Assembly (NCBI RefSeq): GCF_019145235.1
Contig: NZ_JAHSTV010000014.1
Location: 1 to 64,000 of the forward strand
Reading direction: 5' to 3'
Length of the DNA: 64,000 bases
Origin: Pseudomonas farris
GTDB taxonomy: Bacteria > Pseudomonadota > Gammaproteobacteria > Pseudomonadales > Pseudomonadaceae
Part shown: piece after piece, positions 53,427-61,517 of the stretch
How positions within the stretch are numbered: position 1 is the first letter of the stretch
Layout of the letters: each line of letters begins with the position of its first letter
Translations under genes and position numbers: made by a program
Notes under the pieces: generated by a model
Seen by the model: the letters and a program-made list of their open reading frames with translations, nothing else
Databases searched by the model: none
Told to the model about the DNA's origin: nothing

Positions 53427-54626
53427 ATGCCAGAAACCCAGCGCCCCATGGCGGTCACGCTGCAAGTCGTTTCCATCGTCCTGTTCACGTTCATCGGTTA
53501 CCTGAATATCGGCATTCCCCTGGCCGTATTGCCGGGCTATGTCCACAGCGACCTCGGTTTCGGCGCCGTGATCGCAGGGCTGGTGATCAGCGTGCAATAC
53601 CTGGCCACCCTGCTCAGCCGCCCTTACGCCGGGCGCATCATCGATAACAAGGGCAGCAAGCTGGCGGTGATGTACGGCCTCGCCGGCTGTGGTTTGAGCG
53701 GTGTGTTCATGTTGATTTCGGCCTGGACGCAAAGCCTGCCGATGTTGAGCCTGATCAGCCTGTTGATCGGCCGACTGGTGCTCGGCAGCGCAGAAAGCCT
53801 GGTCGGTTCCGGGTCGATCGGCTGGGGCATCGGCCGGGTCGGCGCGGCGAATACCGCCAAAGTCATCTCCTGGAACGGCATCGCCAGTTACGGCGCGCTG
53901 GCGGTCGGCGCGCCGCTGGGGGTGCTGCTGGTGAGTCAGTTGGGTTTATGGAGCATGGGCGTGAGCATCGTGCTGCTGGCCGTTCTGGGCCTGGCGCTGG
54001 CCTGGCCAAAAACCGCTGCACCAATCGTTGTAGGCGAACGCCTGCCGTTCATGCACGTGCTGGGGCGGGTGTTTCCTCACGGTTGTGGTCTGGCCTTGGG
54101 CTCCATCGGCTTTGGCACCATCGCCACATTCATCACCCTGTATTACGCCACTCAGCACTGGTCCAACGCGGTGCTGTGCCTGAGCCTGTTCGGCGCCAGT
54201 TTTATCGGTGCGCGATTGCTGTTCGGTAACCTGATCAACCGCCTCGGCGGCTTTCGCGTGGCGATTGCCTGCCTGTCAGTGGAAACCCTTGGGTTGTTGC
54301 TGCTGTGGCTGGCACCCGATGCACACTGGGCACTGGCCGGTGCGGCGCTGAGCGGTTTCGGCTTTTCGTTGGTGTTCCCGGCGCTGGGCGTGGAAGCGGT
54401 CAACCTGGTACCCGCCTCCAGCCGTGGCGCGGCGGTTGGGGCGTACTCGCTGTTTATCGATTTGTCGCTGGGGATTACCGGGCCACTAGCCGGTGCGATT
54501 GCGGCTGGATTCGGGTTTGCCTCAATCTTCCTGTTTGCCGCATTGGCTGCTCTGAGTGGCCTGGCACTGAGCGTTTACTTGTACCGGCAGGCGCCAAAGT
54601 ACAGGGAGGAACGCAACACCCGCTAG
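53427..54626 (+). CDS. MFS transporter (YhhS-like)
   Basis: A 399-residue protein with twelve predicted membrane helices. The cytoplasmic loop motif after helix 2 reads SRPYAGRIIDNKGSK, the MFS signature. The overall pattern resembles the YhhS/UPF0226 group of small-molecule exporters. ATG 53427 (MPETQRPM) is chosen over a frame from 53304 that overlaps the previous gene. Substrate unknown. Its TAG stop shares CTAG with the stop of the convergent arfB. Confidence 0.85.
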   Translation: MPETQRPMAVTLQVVSIVLFTFIGYLNIGIPLAVLPGYVHSDLGFGAVIAGLVISVQYLATLLSRPYAGRIIDNKGSKLAVMYGLAGCGLSGVFMLISAWTQSLPMLSLISLLIGRLVLGSAESLVGSGSIGWGIGRVGAANTAKVISWNGIASYGALAVGAPLGVLLVSQLGLWSMGVSIVLLAVLGLALAWPKTAAPIVVGERLPFMHVLGRVFPHGCGLALGSIGFGTIATFITLYYATQHWSNAVLCLSLFGASFIGARLLFGNLINRLGGFRVAIACLSVETLGLLLLWLAPDAHWALAGAALSGFGFSLVFPALGVEAVNLVPASSRGAAVGAYSLFIDLSLGITGPLAGAIAAGFGFASIFLFAALAALSGLALSVYLYRQAPKYREERNTR

Positions 54627-55036
54627 AAATCCACCTTGCCGCGTCCAGCCTTGATGCTGCCGCGTTTGGTCTTGGATTCGAGCCGACGCTTCTTCGAACC
54701 GAGGGTCGGCTTGGTCGGGCGGCGTTTCTTTTCCACTTTGGTGGCGCTGAGGATCAACTCGGTCAACCGCTCCAGCGCATCAGCGCGATTGGCTTCCTGC
54801 GTACGGTATTGCTGGGCCTTGATGATCAACACGCCGTCGCTGGTGATGCGGCTGTCGCGCAGCGCCAGCAGCCGTTCCTTGTAGAACTCGGGCAAGGACG
54901 AGGCCGGAATGTCGAAGCGCAGGTGCACGGCGCTGGAGACCTTGTTGACGTTCTGCCCACCGGCGCCCTGGGCGCGAATGGCCGTCAATTCGATCTCGGC
55001 ATCCGGCAGATGCACGTTGTTGGAAATCACCAGCAT
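54623..55036 (-). CDS. arfB: ArfB (YaeJ), alternative ribosome-rescue factor
   Basis: A 137-residue class I release-factor-like peptidyl-tRNA hydrolase. The catalytic GGQ is in RAQGAGGQNVNKVSSAVHL. The basic C-terminal tail (KKRRPTKPTLGSKKRRLESK) enters the mRNA channel of stalled ribosomes. It frees ribosomes on non-stop mRNA. It ends convergently on the MFS gene, sharing CTAG. Confidence 0.96.
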   Translation of the reverse strand: MLVISNNVHLPDAEIELTAIRAQGAGGQNVNKVSSAVHLRFDIPASSLPEFYKERLLALRDSRITSDGVLIIKAQQYRTQEANRADALERLTELILSATKVEKKRRPTKPTLGSKKRRLESKTKRGSIKAGRGKVDF

Positions 55037-55119
55037 GGAAAAAAGTCCGTATTCAGAACAACAAGAATACCGCGATTAGACAGAAGAAATGCGGCCCCTG
55101 TGGGAGCGTGTATGGAACC

Positions 55120-55162
55120 CATAAACAACAAACCCGGCACAGGGCCGGGTTTGTTGTTTATG
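55120..55162. terminator. Strong terminator after aroP
   Basis: Perfect 19-bp stem (CATAAACAACAAACCCGGC and its complement) with a 5-base loop at 55139-55143. T-rich on both strands. It terminates the permease transcript (minus strand). Confidence 0.85.
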
Positions 55163-55172
55163 CGTTTTGCAC

Positions 55173-56594
55173 TTACTTGGCAGCGGAACCTGCAGCCTGC
55201 AAAGCATGCCGCTCACGACGCTTGTTCTTGATGCCGTAGCAGACCCACATGAACGCGACCCACACCGGAATCGCGTACACCGAGATCTGGATGCCCGGGA
55301 TCAGCAGCATCACGCCGAGGATGAACACCACGAACGCCAGGCAAACATAGTTGCCGTACGGGTACCACAGAGCCTTGAACAACGGCGTCTGTTTGGTCTT
55401 GTTCATGTGCTGACGGAACTTGAAGTGCGAGAAGCTGATCATCGCCCAGTTGATCACCAGAGTGGCCACCACCAACGACATCAACAGTTCCAGTGCATGT
55501 TGCGGAACCAGGTAGTTCAGCAGCACCGCGACCAGGGTCACGGCAGCCGACGCCAGGATCGAACGCACCGGCACGCCACGCTTGTCGATCTTCGACAAGG
55601 CCTTCGGCGCATCGCCCTGCTCGGCCATGCCCAGCAGCATGCGGCTGTTGCAGTAAGTGCCGCTGTTGTACACCGACAGCGCCGCGGTCAGGACCACGAA
55701 GTTGAGGATGTGCGCGGCGGTGTCACTGCCAAGCATCGAGAACACTTGCACGAACGGGCTGCCGCTGTAGGAGTCACCCGACGCGTTCAGGGTCGCCAAC
55801 AGGCTGTCCCATGGCGTCAGCGAAAGCAGGATAACCAGCGCACCGATGTAGAAAATCAAAATCCGGTAGATCACCTGATTGATGGCTTTCGGGATCACGG
55901 TTTTCGGCTTGTCGGCTTCAGCAGCGGTGAAACCGAGCATTTCCAGGCCACCGAAGGAGAACATGATAATCGCCATGGCCATCACCAGGCCGCTGACGCC
56001 GTTCGGGAAGAAGCCGCCGTGTTCCCACAGGTTGGTCACAGAAGCTTGCGGGCCGCCGTTGCCGCTGACCAGCAAGTAGCTGCCCAAGGCAATCATGCCG
56101 ACAATCGCCACAACCTTGATGATCGCGAACCAGAACTCGGCCTCGCCAAAGACTTTGACGTTGGCCAGGTTGATCAGGTTGATCAATACGAAGAATCCGG
56201 CTGCCGATACCCAGGTCGGGATGTCCGGCGCCCAGTAATGGATGTATTTGCCGACCGCAGTCAGCTCGGACATGCCCACCAGGATGTACAGAATCCAGCA
56301 GTTCCAGCCCGACAGGAAGCCGGCGAAACCGCCCCAGTATTTGTGGGCGAAGTGACTGAAGGAACCGGCGACCGGCTCTTCAACGATCATTTCGCCCAGC
56401 TGGCGCATGATCATGAAAGCGATGAAGCCGCAAATGGCGTAGCCGAGAATCATCGACGGGCCGGCGGATTTGAGCACGCCGGCCGAGCCGAGGAACAACC
56501 CGGTACCGATCGCGCCACCGAGGGCGATCAGTTGAATATGGCGATTTTTCAGGCCGCGTTTCAGCTCGCCTGAATGCGAGTTTTGTCCACTCAT
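55173..56594 (-). CDS. aroP: Aromatic amino acid permease (AroP2-like)
   Basis: A 473-residue APC/AAT permease with about 12 membrane helices. The N-terminal HIQLIALGGAIGTGLFLGSA is the amino-acid-binding signature. It lies close to phhRABC and arfB, the same block as aroP2 in P. aeruginosa, so aromatic amino acids are the likely substrates. Start ATG 56592-56594 (MSGQNSHSGE) is chosen over an in-frame TTG at 56610-56612. Substrate specificity is inferred from context. Confidence 0.88.
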   Translation of the reverse strand: MSGQNSHSGELKRGLKNRHIQLIALGGAIGTGLFLGSAGVLKSAGPSMILGYAICGFIAFMIMRQLGEMIVEEPVAGSFSHFAHKYWGGFAGFLSGWNCWILYILVGMSELTAVGKYIHYWAPDIPTWVSAAGFFVLINLINLANVKVFGEAEFWFAIIKVVAIVGMIALGSYLLVSGNGGPQASVTNLWEHGGFFPNGVSGLVMAMAIIMFSFGGLEMLGFTAAEADKPKTVIPKAINQVIYRILIFYIGALVILLSLTPWDSLLATLNASGDSYSGSPFVQVFSMLGSDTAAHILNFVVLTAALSVYNSGTYCNSRMLLGMAEQGDAPKALSKIDKRGVPVRSILASAAVTLVAVLLNYLVPQHALELLMSLVVATLVINWAMISFSHFKFRQHMNKTKQTPLFKALWYPYGNYVCLAFVVFILGVMLLIPGIQISVYAIPVWVAFMWVCYGIKNKRRERHALQAAGSAAK

Positions 56595-57276
56595 GAAAAG
56601 GGTCTCACGCAAGGTTTGATGATGTTCAGTAGACGTTGCTGCTCGGTTGCGATTTCAAGCAGCGCCGATCAAACCCCAGCGCAGGCACCAGGAGTTCAGC
56701 GTTTTTACGACAGTCATGCGTCACCTGTTTATTTTTATCTGTGACGAAATCGAACCCGACACGCTCGTGACGCGGCGGAGTGAACAAGGCGGATAGCCTT
56801 GAGGTTTGCGCTGTTGCGCAGAGGGTCACAGTTAAAACGCGGCGCATTGTACACCTGTAACCCCCTGCTGCCAGACACCGCTGGATCAGCGCGTCGGTTG
56901 CCGGGATTGCCTGTGTCCGCCTCGAGGGTCTCGGGCGACTGCAAAAATTGAGTCAGACCTTTGCAGGTCATCGATAAGGGCAGCGGAAAAATCGCCCTTC
57001 GGGGAGAGATGGAGATGAGTCACGGCGTACATTGCGCCTCCTTCTTGTTATGCACCTGCACGACAGGCATGGGGCGCATCTCACCCTTCATACGCTGCCG
57101 AAACAAGCGTGCCAGAGCCCTTGAAGACTACAAACCCGGCGGTTGGCGGAAGGTTTTCCTTACAGACCTTACACTCGCGGCATTCCACGGGGTTTAAGAG
57201 GGCTTTTCGTAAGGTTTTATTGACAAGGCGTAACGTAAATTTTCCAAATCAGATCCAGAAGCCCACTGACTGTAAA

Positions 57277-57305
57277 TTGACGATAGGAAGCTTCCTAAGT
57301 AAATG
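57277..57305 (+). promoter_or_regulatory. Possible promoter with palindromic operator
   Basis: TTGACG (57277-57282) followed 17 bases later by a weak -10 TAAATG. The perfect palindrome TAGGAAGCTTCCTA (57284-57297) fills the spacer, a layout used by some repressors and MerR-type regulators. Confidence 0.3.
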
Positions 57306-57377
57306 TCCTGTTTAGTTTTCTGTTTTTTATTAAGAAAATTGGCTTTCGAAAAATGGAATAAATAGTTCAAATGAAAA

Positions 57378-57405
57378 TTGTTTAATTATTTTTTTGCATT
57401 CTAAA
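57378..57405 (+). promoter_or_regulatory. Possible sigma-70 promoter of the peptide cassette
   Basis: TTGTTT, 16 bases of A/T-rich spacer, then TCTAAA. It stands 122 bases before the peptide ATG. Weak match; AT-richness makes chance likely. Confidence 0.3.
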
Positions 57406-57526
57406 ACCCTGTGAACTAGGTTTTCAGCGACTTGCCGAGCCGCATCGACCGGCATGTTGATGTGCTCTTCAACGAGTGAAAAGCACGCCGCTGTTCTTAC
57501 CGAAGAAGTCATCTAGGAGATTCACC

Positions 57527-57664
57527 ATGCAAGCACTGGACAAAGACTTGGACACTGAGCTGCAACTGGACGATTGGTTTGAAGCACCGACCCATGATGC
57601 CGCCGTCGAAATGATGCAAGCCGACGCGGTTGTTCCGTTCGGCACGGCGATGTGGCCTCTGTAA
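57527..57664 (+). CDS. 45-residue peptide, candidate ribosomal peptide precursor
   Basis: MQALDKDLDTELQLDDWFEA at the front, then PTHDAAVEMMQADAVV, and a hydrophobic end PFGTAMWPL. The first 30 residues are acidic and leader-like; the last nine are hydrophobic and include Phe, Met, Trp and Pro with no charged residue. TAGGAG lies 8 bases before the ATG, a strong RBS. The stop is followed by a hairpin and then, 67 bases on, an M29/NicX-like enzyme gene in the same direction. I do not recognise the peptide. Alternatives are a regulatory leader peptide or a small structural partner of the enzyme. Confidence 0.7.
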   Translation: MQALDKDLDTELQLDDWFEAPTHDAAVEMMQADAVVPFGTAMWPL

Positions 57665-57672
57665 GACATCCC

Positions 57673-57703
57673 GGCAGGCACGATCCGGCCGGTCGTGCCT
57701 GCC
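57673..57703 (+). promoter_or_regulatory. Intercistronic hairpin between peptide and enzyme genes
   Basis: GGCAGGCACGA and TCGTGCCTGCC form an 11-bp perfect stem with loop TCCGGCCGG, 8 bases after the peptide stop. It is not followed by a clean T-run, so partial termination or protection of the upstream mRNA is more likely than full termination. Confidence 0.65.
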
Positions 57704-57731
57704 ACTTTCTCGGTTTGTCAGGGAGGACTAC

Positions 57732-58697
57732 ATGGATAAGCAACGTGCCATCTCGCATTTCCTTTACTACCTCGAACATCACCCTGCCGTTGCCGGTATC
57801 AACCCGGCGAAGGTCTTGCTCGGCCATACCGCTGATTACGAGGCACTGACCGGCGCCATCGCCGAACAGGCCGGTAACAGCCCACGGTTCAGCTTCAGCG
57901 CGATGCGTCTGGACCTCGAACCCACCGAATTGCTGACCCAGGCGATTACCGACAGCGATCTGTACATTTTCTTCTACGACTCTTCCACCCTGCCCAACCC
58001 GCGTCCCGACGGCCCGGAGTTTGTCCGCGCGCTACAAGGCGTGATGGCGGAGAACTGGAAGAAGTCGTTGCTGTTCAAGGATTACGGCGATTACTTCTAC
58101 GACACCTTCAGTGTCACCCCGCAGCGAATTGCCGGGTTGAACAGCCACTTGATCCAGCGCATGTCCCACGCCACCACCCTGAGTTTCAAAGATGATCATG
58201 GGTCGTGGTTCGAAACACCCTTGAGCAGTATCAAGAAGTGGACCGACATCAACGGTATCGGCAACTTCGACCTGGCGCCCGGCGAGATCGCTACTCATAG
58301 CGAGGCCATTAATGGGCGGGTGAAGTTTATGGGGACTTTCCTCAGTACGATTCCATTTGCCCGCAAGTACGGCGTATTGGCGTCACCGCTGGAGTTGTGG
58401 ATCGAAAACTCCACCATCAGCAAAATCGCCACCGATGTGCCGGGGCTGGAACATGACTTCAACAAGTACCTGGACGCCAATCCGTCCAATCGGCGCATCG
58501 AAGAGTTGGGGATCGGCACCAACGAAGGCGTGAAAGATTTGTATGCGCGCAATGCCGGGTTCGAGGAGCGCCATTGCGGCTTGCACCTTGGCTTGGGCGG
58601 AGGTGCCAAAGGTAGCCATCATTTGGACCTGATCTTCTCCGGTGGCGTGTTGGCGCTGGATGATGACCCTCTGTTTGATGGACGGTTTGTGTTTTAA
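57732..58697 (+). CDS. M29 aminopeptidase/NicX-like metalloenzyme
   Basis: A 321-residue protein. The C-terminal half has the metal-site pattern of the AmpS (M29) and NicX (2,5-dihydroxypyridine dioxygenase) superfamily: Glu185 in LAPGE, Glu257/Glu258 in RRIEELGIGTN, His285 in GLHLGLGGG, and His297/Asp299 in SHHLDL. The N-terminal half is divergent and shorter than in true M29 aminopeptidases (about 370-410 residues). RBS GGGAGG precedes ATG 57732. It forms a two-gene unit with the 45-residue peptide. It could trim the peptide, open an aromatic ring, or act independently; no direct evidence for substrate. Confidence 0.75.
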   Translation: MDKQRAISHFLYYLEHHPAVAGINPAKVLLGHTADYEALTGAIAEQAGNSPRFSFSAMRLDLEPTELLTQAITDSDLYIFFYDSSTLPNPRPDGPEFVRALQGVMAENWKKSLLFKDYGDYFYDTFSVTPQRIAGLNSHLIQRMSHATTLSFKDDHGSWFETPLSSIKKWTDINGIGNFDLAPGEIATHSEAINGRVKFMGTFLSTIPFARKYGVLASPLELWIENSTISKIATDVPGLEHDFNKYLDANPSNRRIEELGIGTNEGVKDLYARNAGFEERHCGLHLGLGGGAKGSHHLDLIFSGGVLALDDDPLFDGRFVF

Positions 58698-58724
58698 CCC
58701 AAGATTTGCGGTGATGCGGCTGAC

Positions 58725-58812
58725 GTCTTCGCGAGCAAGCCCGCTCCCACAGGTGACCGAGTTCTCTTAGGGGAATGCGATCAAATGTGGGAGCGGGCTT
58801 GCTCGCGAAGAC
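58725..58812. repeat. REPIN
   Basis: GTCTTCGCGAGCAAGCCCGC at the left end, with the inverse ending GCTTGCTCGCGAAGAC at the right: 26-base arms around a 36-base centre, same family as at 52668 and 60384. Placed between the peptide cassette and rluB, which converge. Confidence 0.9.
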
Positions 58813-58847
58813 GGACTCACAAACACCACATCACAAAAACCAGCCCC

Positions 58848-58881
58848 AAAAAAAAACGCCATCCCAAAGGATGGCGTTTTT
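58848..58881 (-). terminator. Terminator after rluB
   Basis: Minus-strand AAAAACGCCATCC-TTTG-GGATGGCGTTTTTTTTT, a strong stem with long T-run, 17 bases after the rluB stop. Confidence 0.93.
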
Positions 58882-58898
58882 CATGCAGCGCTTACCGA

Positions 58899-60164
58899 TT
58901 ACTCAGGCTTGCGACGGCCAAAGCCCGGACGCTGGCCGGAGCCGGCTGGCGCGCCGCGGCGTTTGCCCGATGGCGCGTCACGGTCGACCAGCACGATGCC
59001 TGGGCGCTTCTTCGGCGCCGGCTTGGCCGGGCGCTTGGTATCGGCCGGGCGGTCTGCCACGGGCGTACCACGACCGGCAGGCGCGCCGCGATCGCTACGA
59101 CCACCGGACGGAGCGCCACGGCCTTCGCCACGCTCAGTGCGACCGTTGGCCGGACGCGGTGTACGTGGACCGCGCTCGCCGTCCTGACGTGGTGCTGGCT
59201 TGCGGGCCGGGCGTTCGCCTTCGATCTGTGGCTCACGGGATTCGCGCGGGCTGGCAGCGGTCGCACCAGCGGCTGGACGCAAGGTACGCACGCGCTCGGT
59301 CTTGCCCACCGGACGGGACGATTTGCGCTGCATACGTTCAAGCTTGTCTTTGCTCTTGGCGTTCATTTGCGGCATCGCCACCGGGGTGAGGCCGACTTCA
59401 GCGCTGAGAATGTCAACTTCGTACTGGCTCATTTCGCGCCAGCGGCCCATTGGCAGGTCGGAGTTGAGGAACACCGGACCGAAACGCACGCGCTTCAGGC
59501 GGCTAACCACCAGACCCTGGGATTCCCAAAGACGACGGACTTCGCGGTTACGACCTTCCATCACCACGCAGTGGTACCAGTGGTTGAAACCTTCGCCACC
59601 CGGAGCCTGTTTGATGTCGGTGAACTTGGCCGGGCCGTCTTCGAGCACCACGCCTGCCTTCAGGCGTTCAATCATCTCGTCGTCGACTTCGCCACGTACA
59701 CGTACCGCGTATTCACGGTCCATTTCGTAGGATGGGTGCATCAGGCGGTTGGCCAATTCACCGTCGGTGGTGAACATCAGCAAACCGGTGGTGTTGATGT
59801 CCAGACGACCGATGTTGATCCAGCGACCTTCTTTGGGGCGCGGCATCTTGTCAAACACGGTCGGACGACCTTCAGGGTCGTTACGGGTGCAGATTTCACC
59901 GTCGGGTTTGTTGTACATGATCACGCGGCGTACCGACTCGGCGGCTTCTTCGCGCTTGATCACCCGGCCATCGATGGTGATGGCGTCATGCAGGTCGACG
60001 CGCTGGCCGAGGGTGGCGTCTTTGCCATTGACCTTGATGCGGCCATGGCTGATCCAGGCTTCTACGTCACGGCGCGAGCCGACGCCGATACGGGCGAGGA
60101 CTTTCTGCAGCTTTTCGCCTGCAGGGCCGATTTCCTGGTCGTCTTTCTGGTCGTTGATACTCAT
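58899..60164 (-). CDS. rluB: RluB, 23S rRNA pseudouridine synthase
   Basis: A 421-residue protein. An S4 RNA-binding domain (EKLQKVLARIGVGSRRDVEA) is followed by the synthase core with GRLDINTTGLLMFTTDGELA (catalytic Asp). It modifies U2605 of 23S rRNA. From about residue 270 the protein continues as a Gly/Arg/Pro-rich basic tail roughly 150 residues long, absent from E. coli RluB (291 residues) but usual in Pseudomonas. ATG 60162-60164 has GGGAGG upstream; a longer frame is unsupported. Confidence 0.94.
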   Translation of the reverse strand: MSINDQKDDQEIGPAGEKLQKVLARIGVGSRRDVEAWISHGRIKVNGKDATLGQRVDLHDAITIDGRVIKREEAAESVRRVIMYNKPDGEICTRNDPEGRPTVFDKMPRPKEGRWINIGRLDINTTGLLMFTTDGELANRLMHPSYEMDREYAVRVRGEVDDEMIERLKAGVVLEDGPAKFTDIKQAPGGEGFNHWYHCVVMEGRNREVRRLWESQGLVVSRLKRVRFGPVFLNSDLPMGRWREMSQYEVDILSAEVGLTPVAMPQMNAKSKDKLERMQRKSSRPVGKTERVRTLRPAAGATAASPRESREPQIEGERPARKPAPRQDGERGPRTPRPANGRTERGEGRGAPSGGRSDRGAPAGRGTPVADRPADTKRPAKPAPKKRPGIVLVDRDAPSGKRRGAPAGSGQRPGFGRRKPE

Positions 60165-60383
60165 CTGGGCACCTCCCGGTGTGGTCTGTTCAGGTTTTTG
60201 CCTGAAGCGATGTAAATCTGGGTACTTTTTGAAGAACTTGGGCGAAGGGATCGCCGAAGGGTCGCGAATCATACGCTCATGGAGACGTTCGCGCATCAGA
60301 GACTAGCTGATCGATGGAAGGTTATTTGTTTTTCCGCCGACCGGTGGCACTGAGCTCGATTAACCGCAGTCAACACAACACCC

Positions 60384-60473
60384 TGTGGGAGCGGGCTTGC
60401 CCGCGATTGCGGTGGGTCAGGCAGCAATGATGTTGACTGACACTCCCTCTTCGCGGGCAAGCCCGCTCCCACA
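60384..60473. repeat. REPIN
   Basis: TGTGGGAGCGGGCTTGCCCG at the left, CGGGCAAGCCCGCTCCCACA at the right, with an imperfect middle. Same family as the other two REPINs but with CCCGCG in place of CTCGCG. Located between rluB and scpB. Confidence 0.9.
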
Positions 60474-60501
60474 AGGATTCCCATTGCCCCCAGGCTTTGG
60501 G

Positions 60502-61506
60502 TCAATCGTCGAACTGGCGGCGCTCGGCTTCGATTGCTTCTGCCAGAGCCTTGGCTTCGGCTTCTTCGTCGGTCAACTCGGGCTCGGGTTTCGATTGTTC
60601 GAGCGCGGCGACGGCGGCCAGGAGCTTTTCGCGAGCTTCGGCAACGCCAAGAATGTCATCTTCCTGCTCTGGCTCTGGCTCTGGCTCTGGTTCCTGTTCT
60701 GATTCGACTTCGGCTTCAGCCTCGACCTGAGGTTCAACTTCGGCTTCAGGCTCGGGCTCTGCCAGCTCCCCTTCGGTCTCGGTCACAGCCCCATCCCGCA
60801 GCAAATCGTCGAAGTCGGTCTTGAGCCCCTCTTCCATGGTGTCCAGTTCCAGCAACAGCGTGTGGAAACTGGTTTCCTCCTTCGGCTCTTCCGGTTCAGC
60901 GCTGGCGTCGGCCAGTTCCTGCAAGCCTTGCGGCACCGGAGCGTCGTCGAAATCGAGGACAGGATCAGGCTCCAGCTCACGCAGTTCGGCGAGCGGCGGC
61001 AGGTCGTCGAGGTTCTTCAGGTTGAAGTGATCGAGAAACGCCTTGGTGGTGGCGAACATCGCGGGTTTGCCGGGTACGTCGCGGTAACCGACGATGCGGA
61101 TCCACTCACGTTCCAGCAGGGTTTTCACGATGTGGCTGTTGACTGCCACGCCGCGCACGTCTTCGATCTCGCCCCGGGTGATCGGCTGACGATAGGCGAT
61201 CAGCGCCATGGTTTCGAGCATGGCGCGGGAATAGCGCTGCGGCCGCTCTTCCCACAAACGTCCGACCCACGGTGCGAACTTTTCGCGGATCTGCAGGCGA
61301 TACCCGGAGGCGACTTCCTTCAATTCGAAAGCGCGGCCGTCGCAGGATTTGGCCAGAATCGTTAGCGCTTTCTTGAAAACAGGGGGCTCGGGCCGCTCGC
61401 CTTCTTCGAAGAGTTCGAACAGGCGTTCAAGCGATTGCGGTTTTCCCGAGGCCAACAGAAAGGCTTCAAGCAGTGGCGCCAGCTCGCGGGGTTCAGTCAG
61501 GTTCAT
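60502..61506 (-). CDS. scpB: ScpB, segregation and condensation protein B
   Basis: A 334-residue protein. Residues 1-175 are the winged-helix ScpB pair (LASGKPQSLERLFELF, ALIAYRQPITRGEIEDVRGV). The remaining ~160 residues are strongly acidic, with long alternating Glu/Pro and Glu/Ala runs. It works with ScpA and SMC in chromosome condensation. It follows scpA by 11 bases. The acidic tail makes it much longer than B. subtilis ScpB (197 residues). Confidence 0.94.
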   Translation of the reverse strand: MNLTEPRELAPLLEAFLLASGKPQSLERLFELFEEGERPEPPVFKKALTILAKSCDGRAFELKEVASGYRLQIREKFAPWVGRLWEERPQRYSRAMLETMALIAYRQPITRGEIEDVRGVAVNSHIVKTLLEREWIRIVGYRDVPGKPAMFATTKAFLDHFNLKNLDDLPPLAELRELEPDPVLDFDDAPVPQGLQELADASAEPEEPKEETSFHTLLLELDTMEEGLKTDFDDLLRDGAVTETEGELAEPEPEAEVEPQVEAEAEVESEQEPEPEPEPEQEDDILGVAEAREKLLAAVAALEQSKPEPELTDEEAEAKALAEAIEAERRQFDD

Positions 61507-61517
61507 GATTCAACTCG

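Larger units (their letters stand above)
56595..57526. other. Gene-free stretch of ~930 bases with AT-rich segment
   Basis: No convincing gene is seen. The first ~600 bases are ordinary in composition and hold the aroP promoter region. From about 57205 to 57420 the sequence becomes strongly AT-rich with many T and A runs, unlike anything else in the window. This part contains a 14-bp perfect palindrome and two possible sigma-70 promoters for the downstream peptide cassette. Short frames at 56961-57197 and 57109-57315 lack RBS and look random. Confidence 0.7.

Noticed and set aside
55099..55110. CTGTGGGAGCGT near the aroP terminator
   Set aside because: Another REP fragment too short to call.
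55167..56573. 468-codon plus-strand open frame
   Set aside because: Opposite the permease gene; its His/Asp/Gln-rich translation has no membrane or enzyme motif.
56961..57315. Short plus-strand frames upstream of the AT-rich region
   Set aside because: No RBS, overlapping each other in different frames, and no recognisable sequence character.
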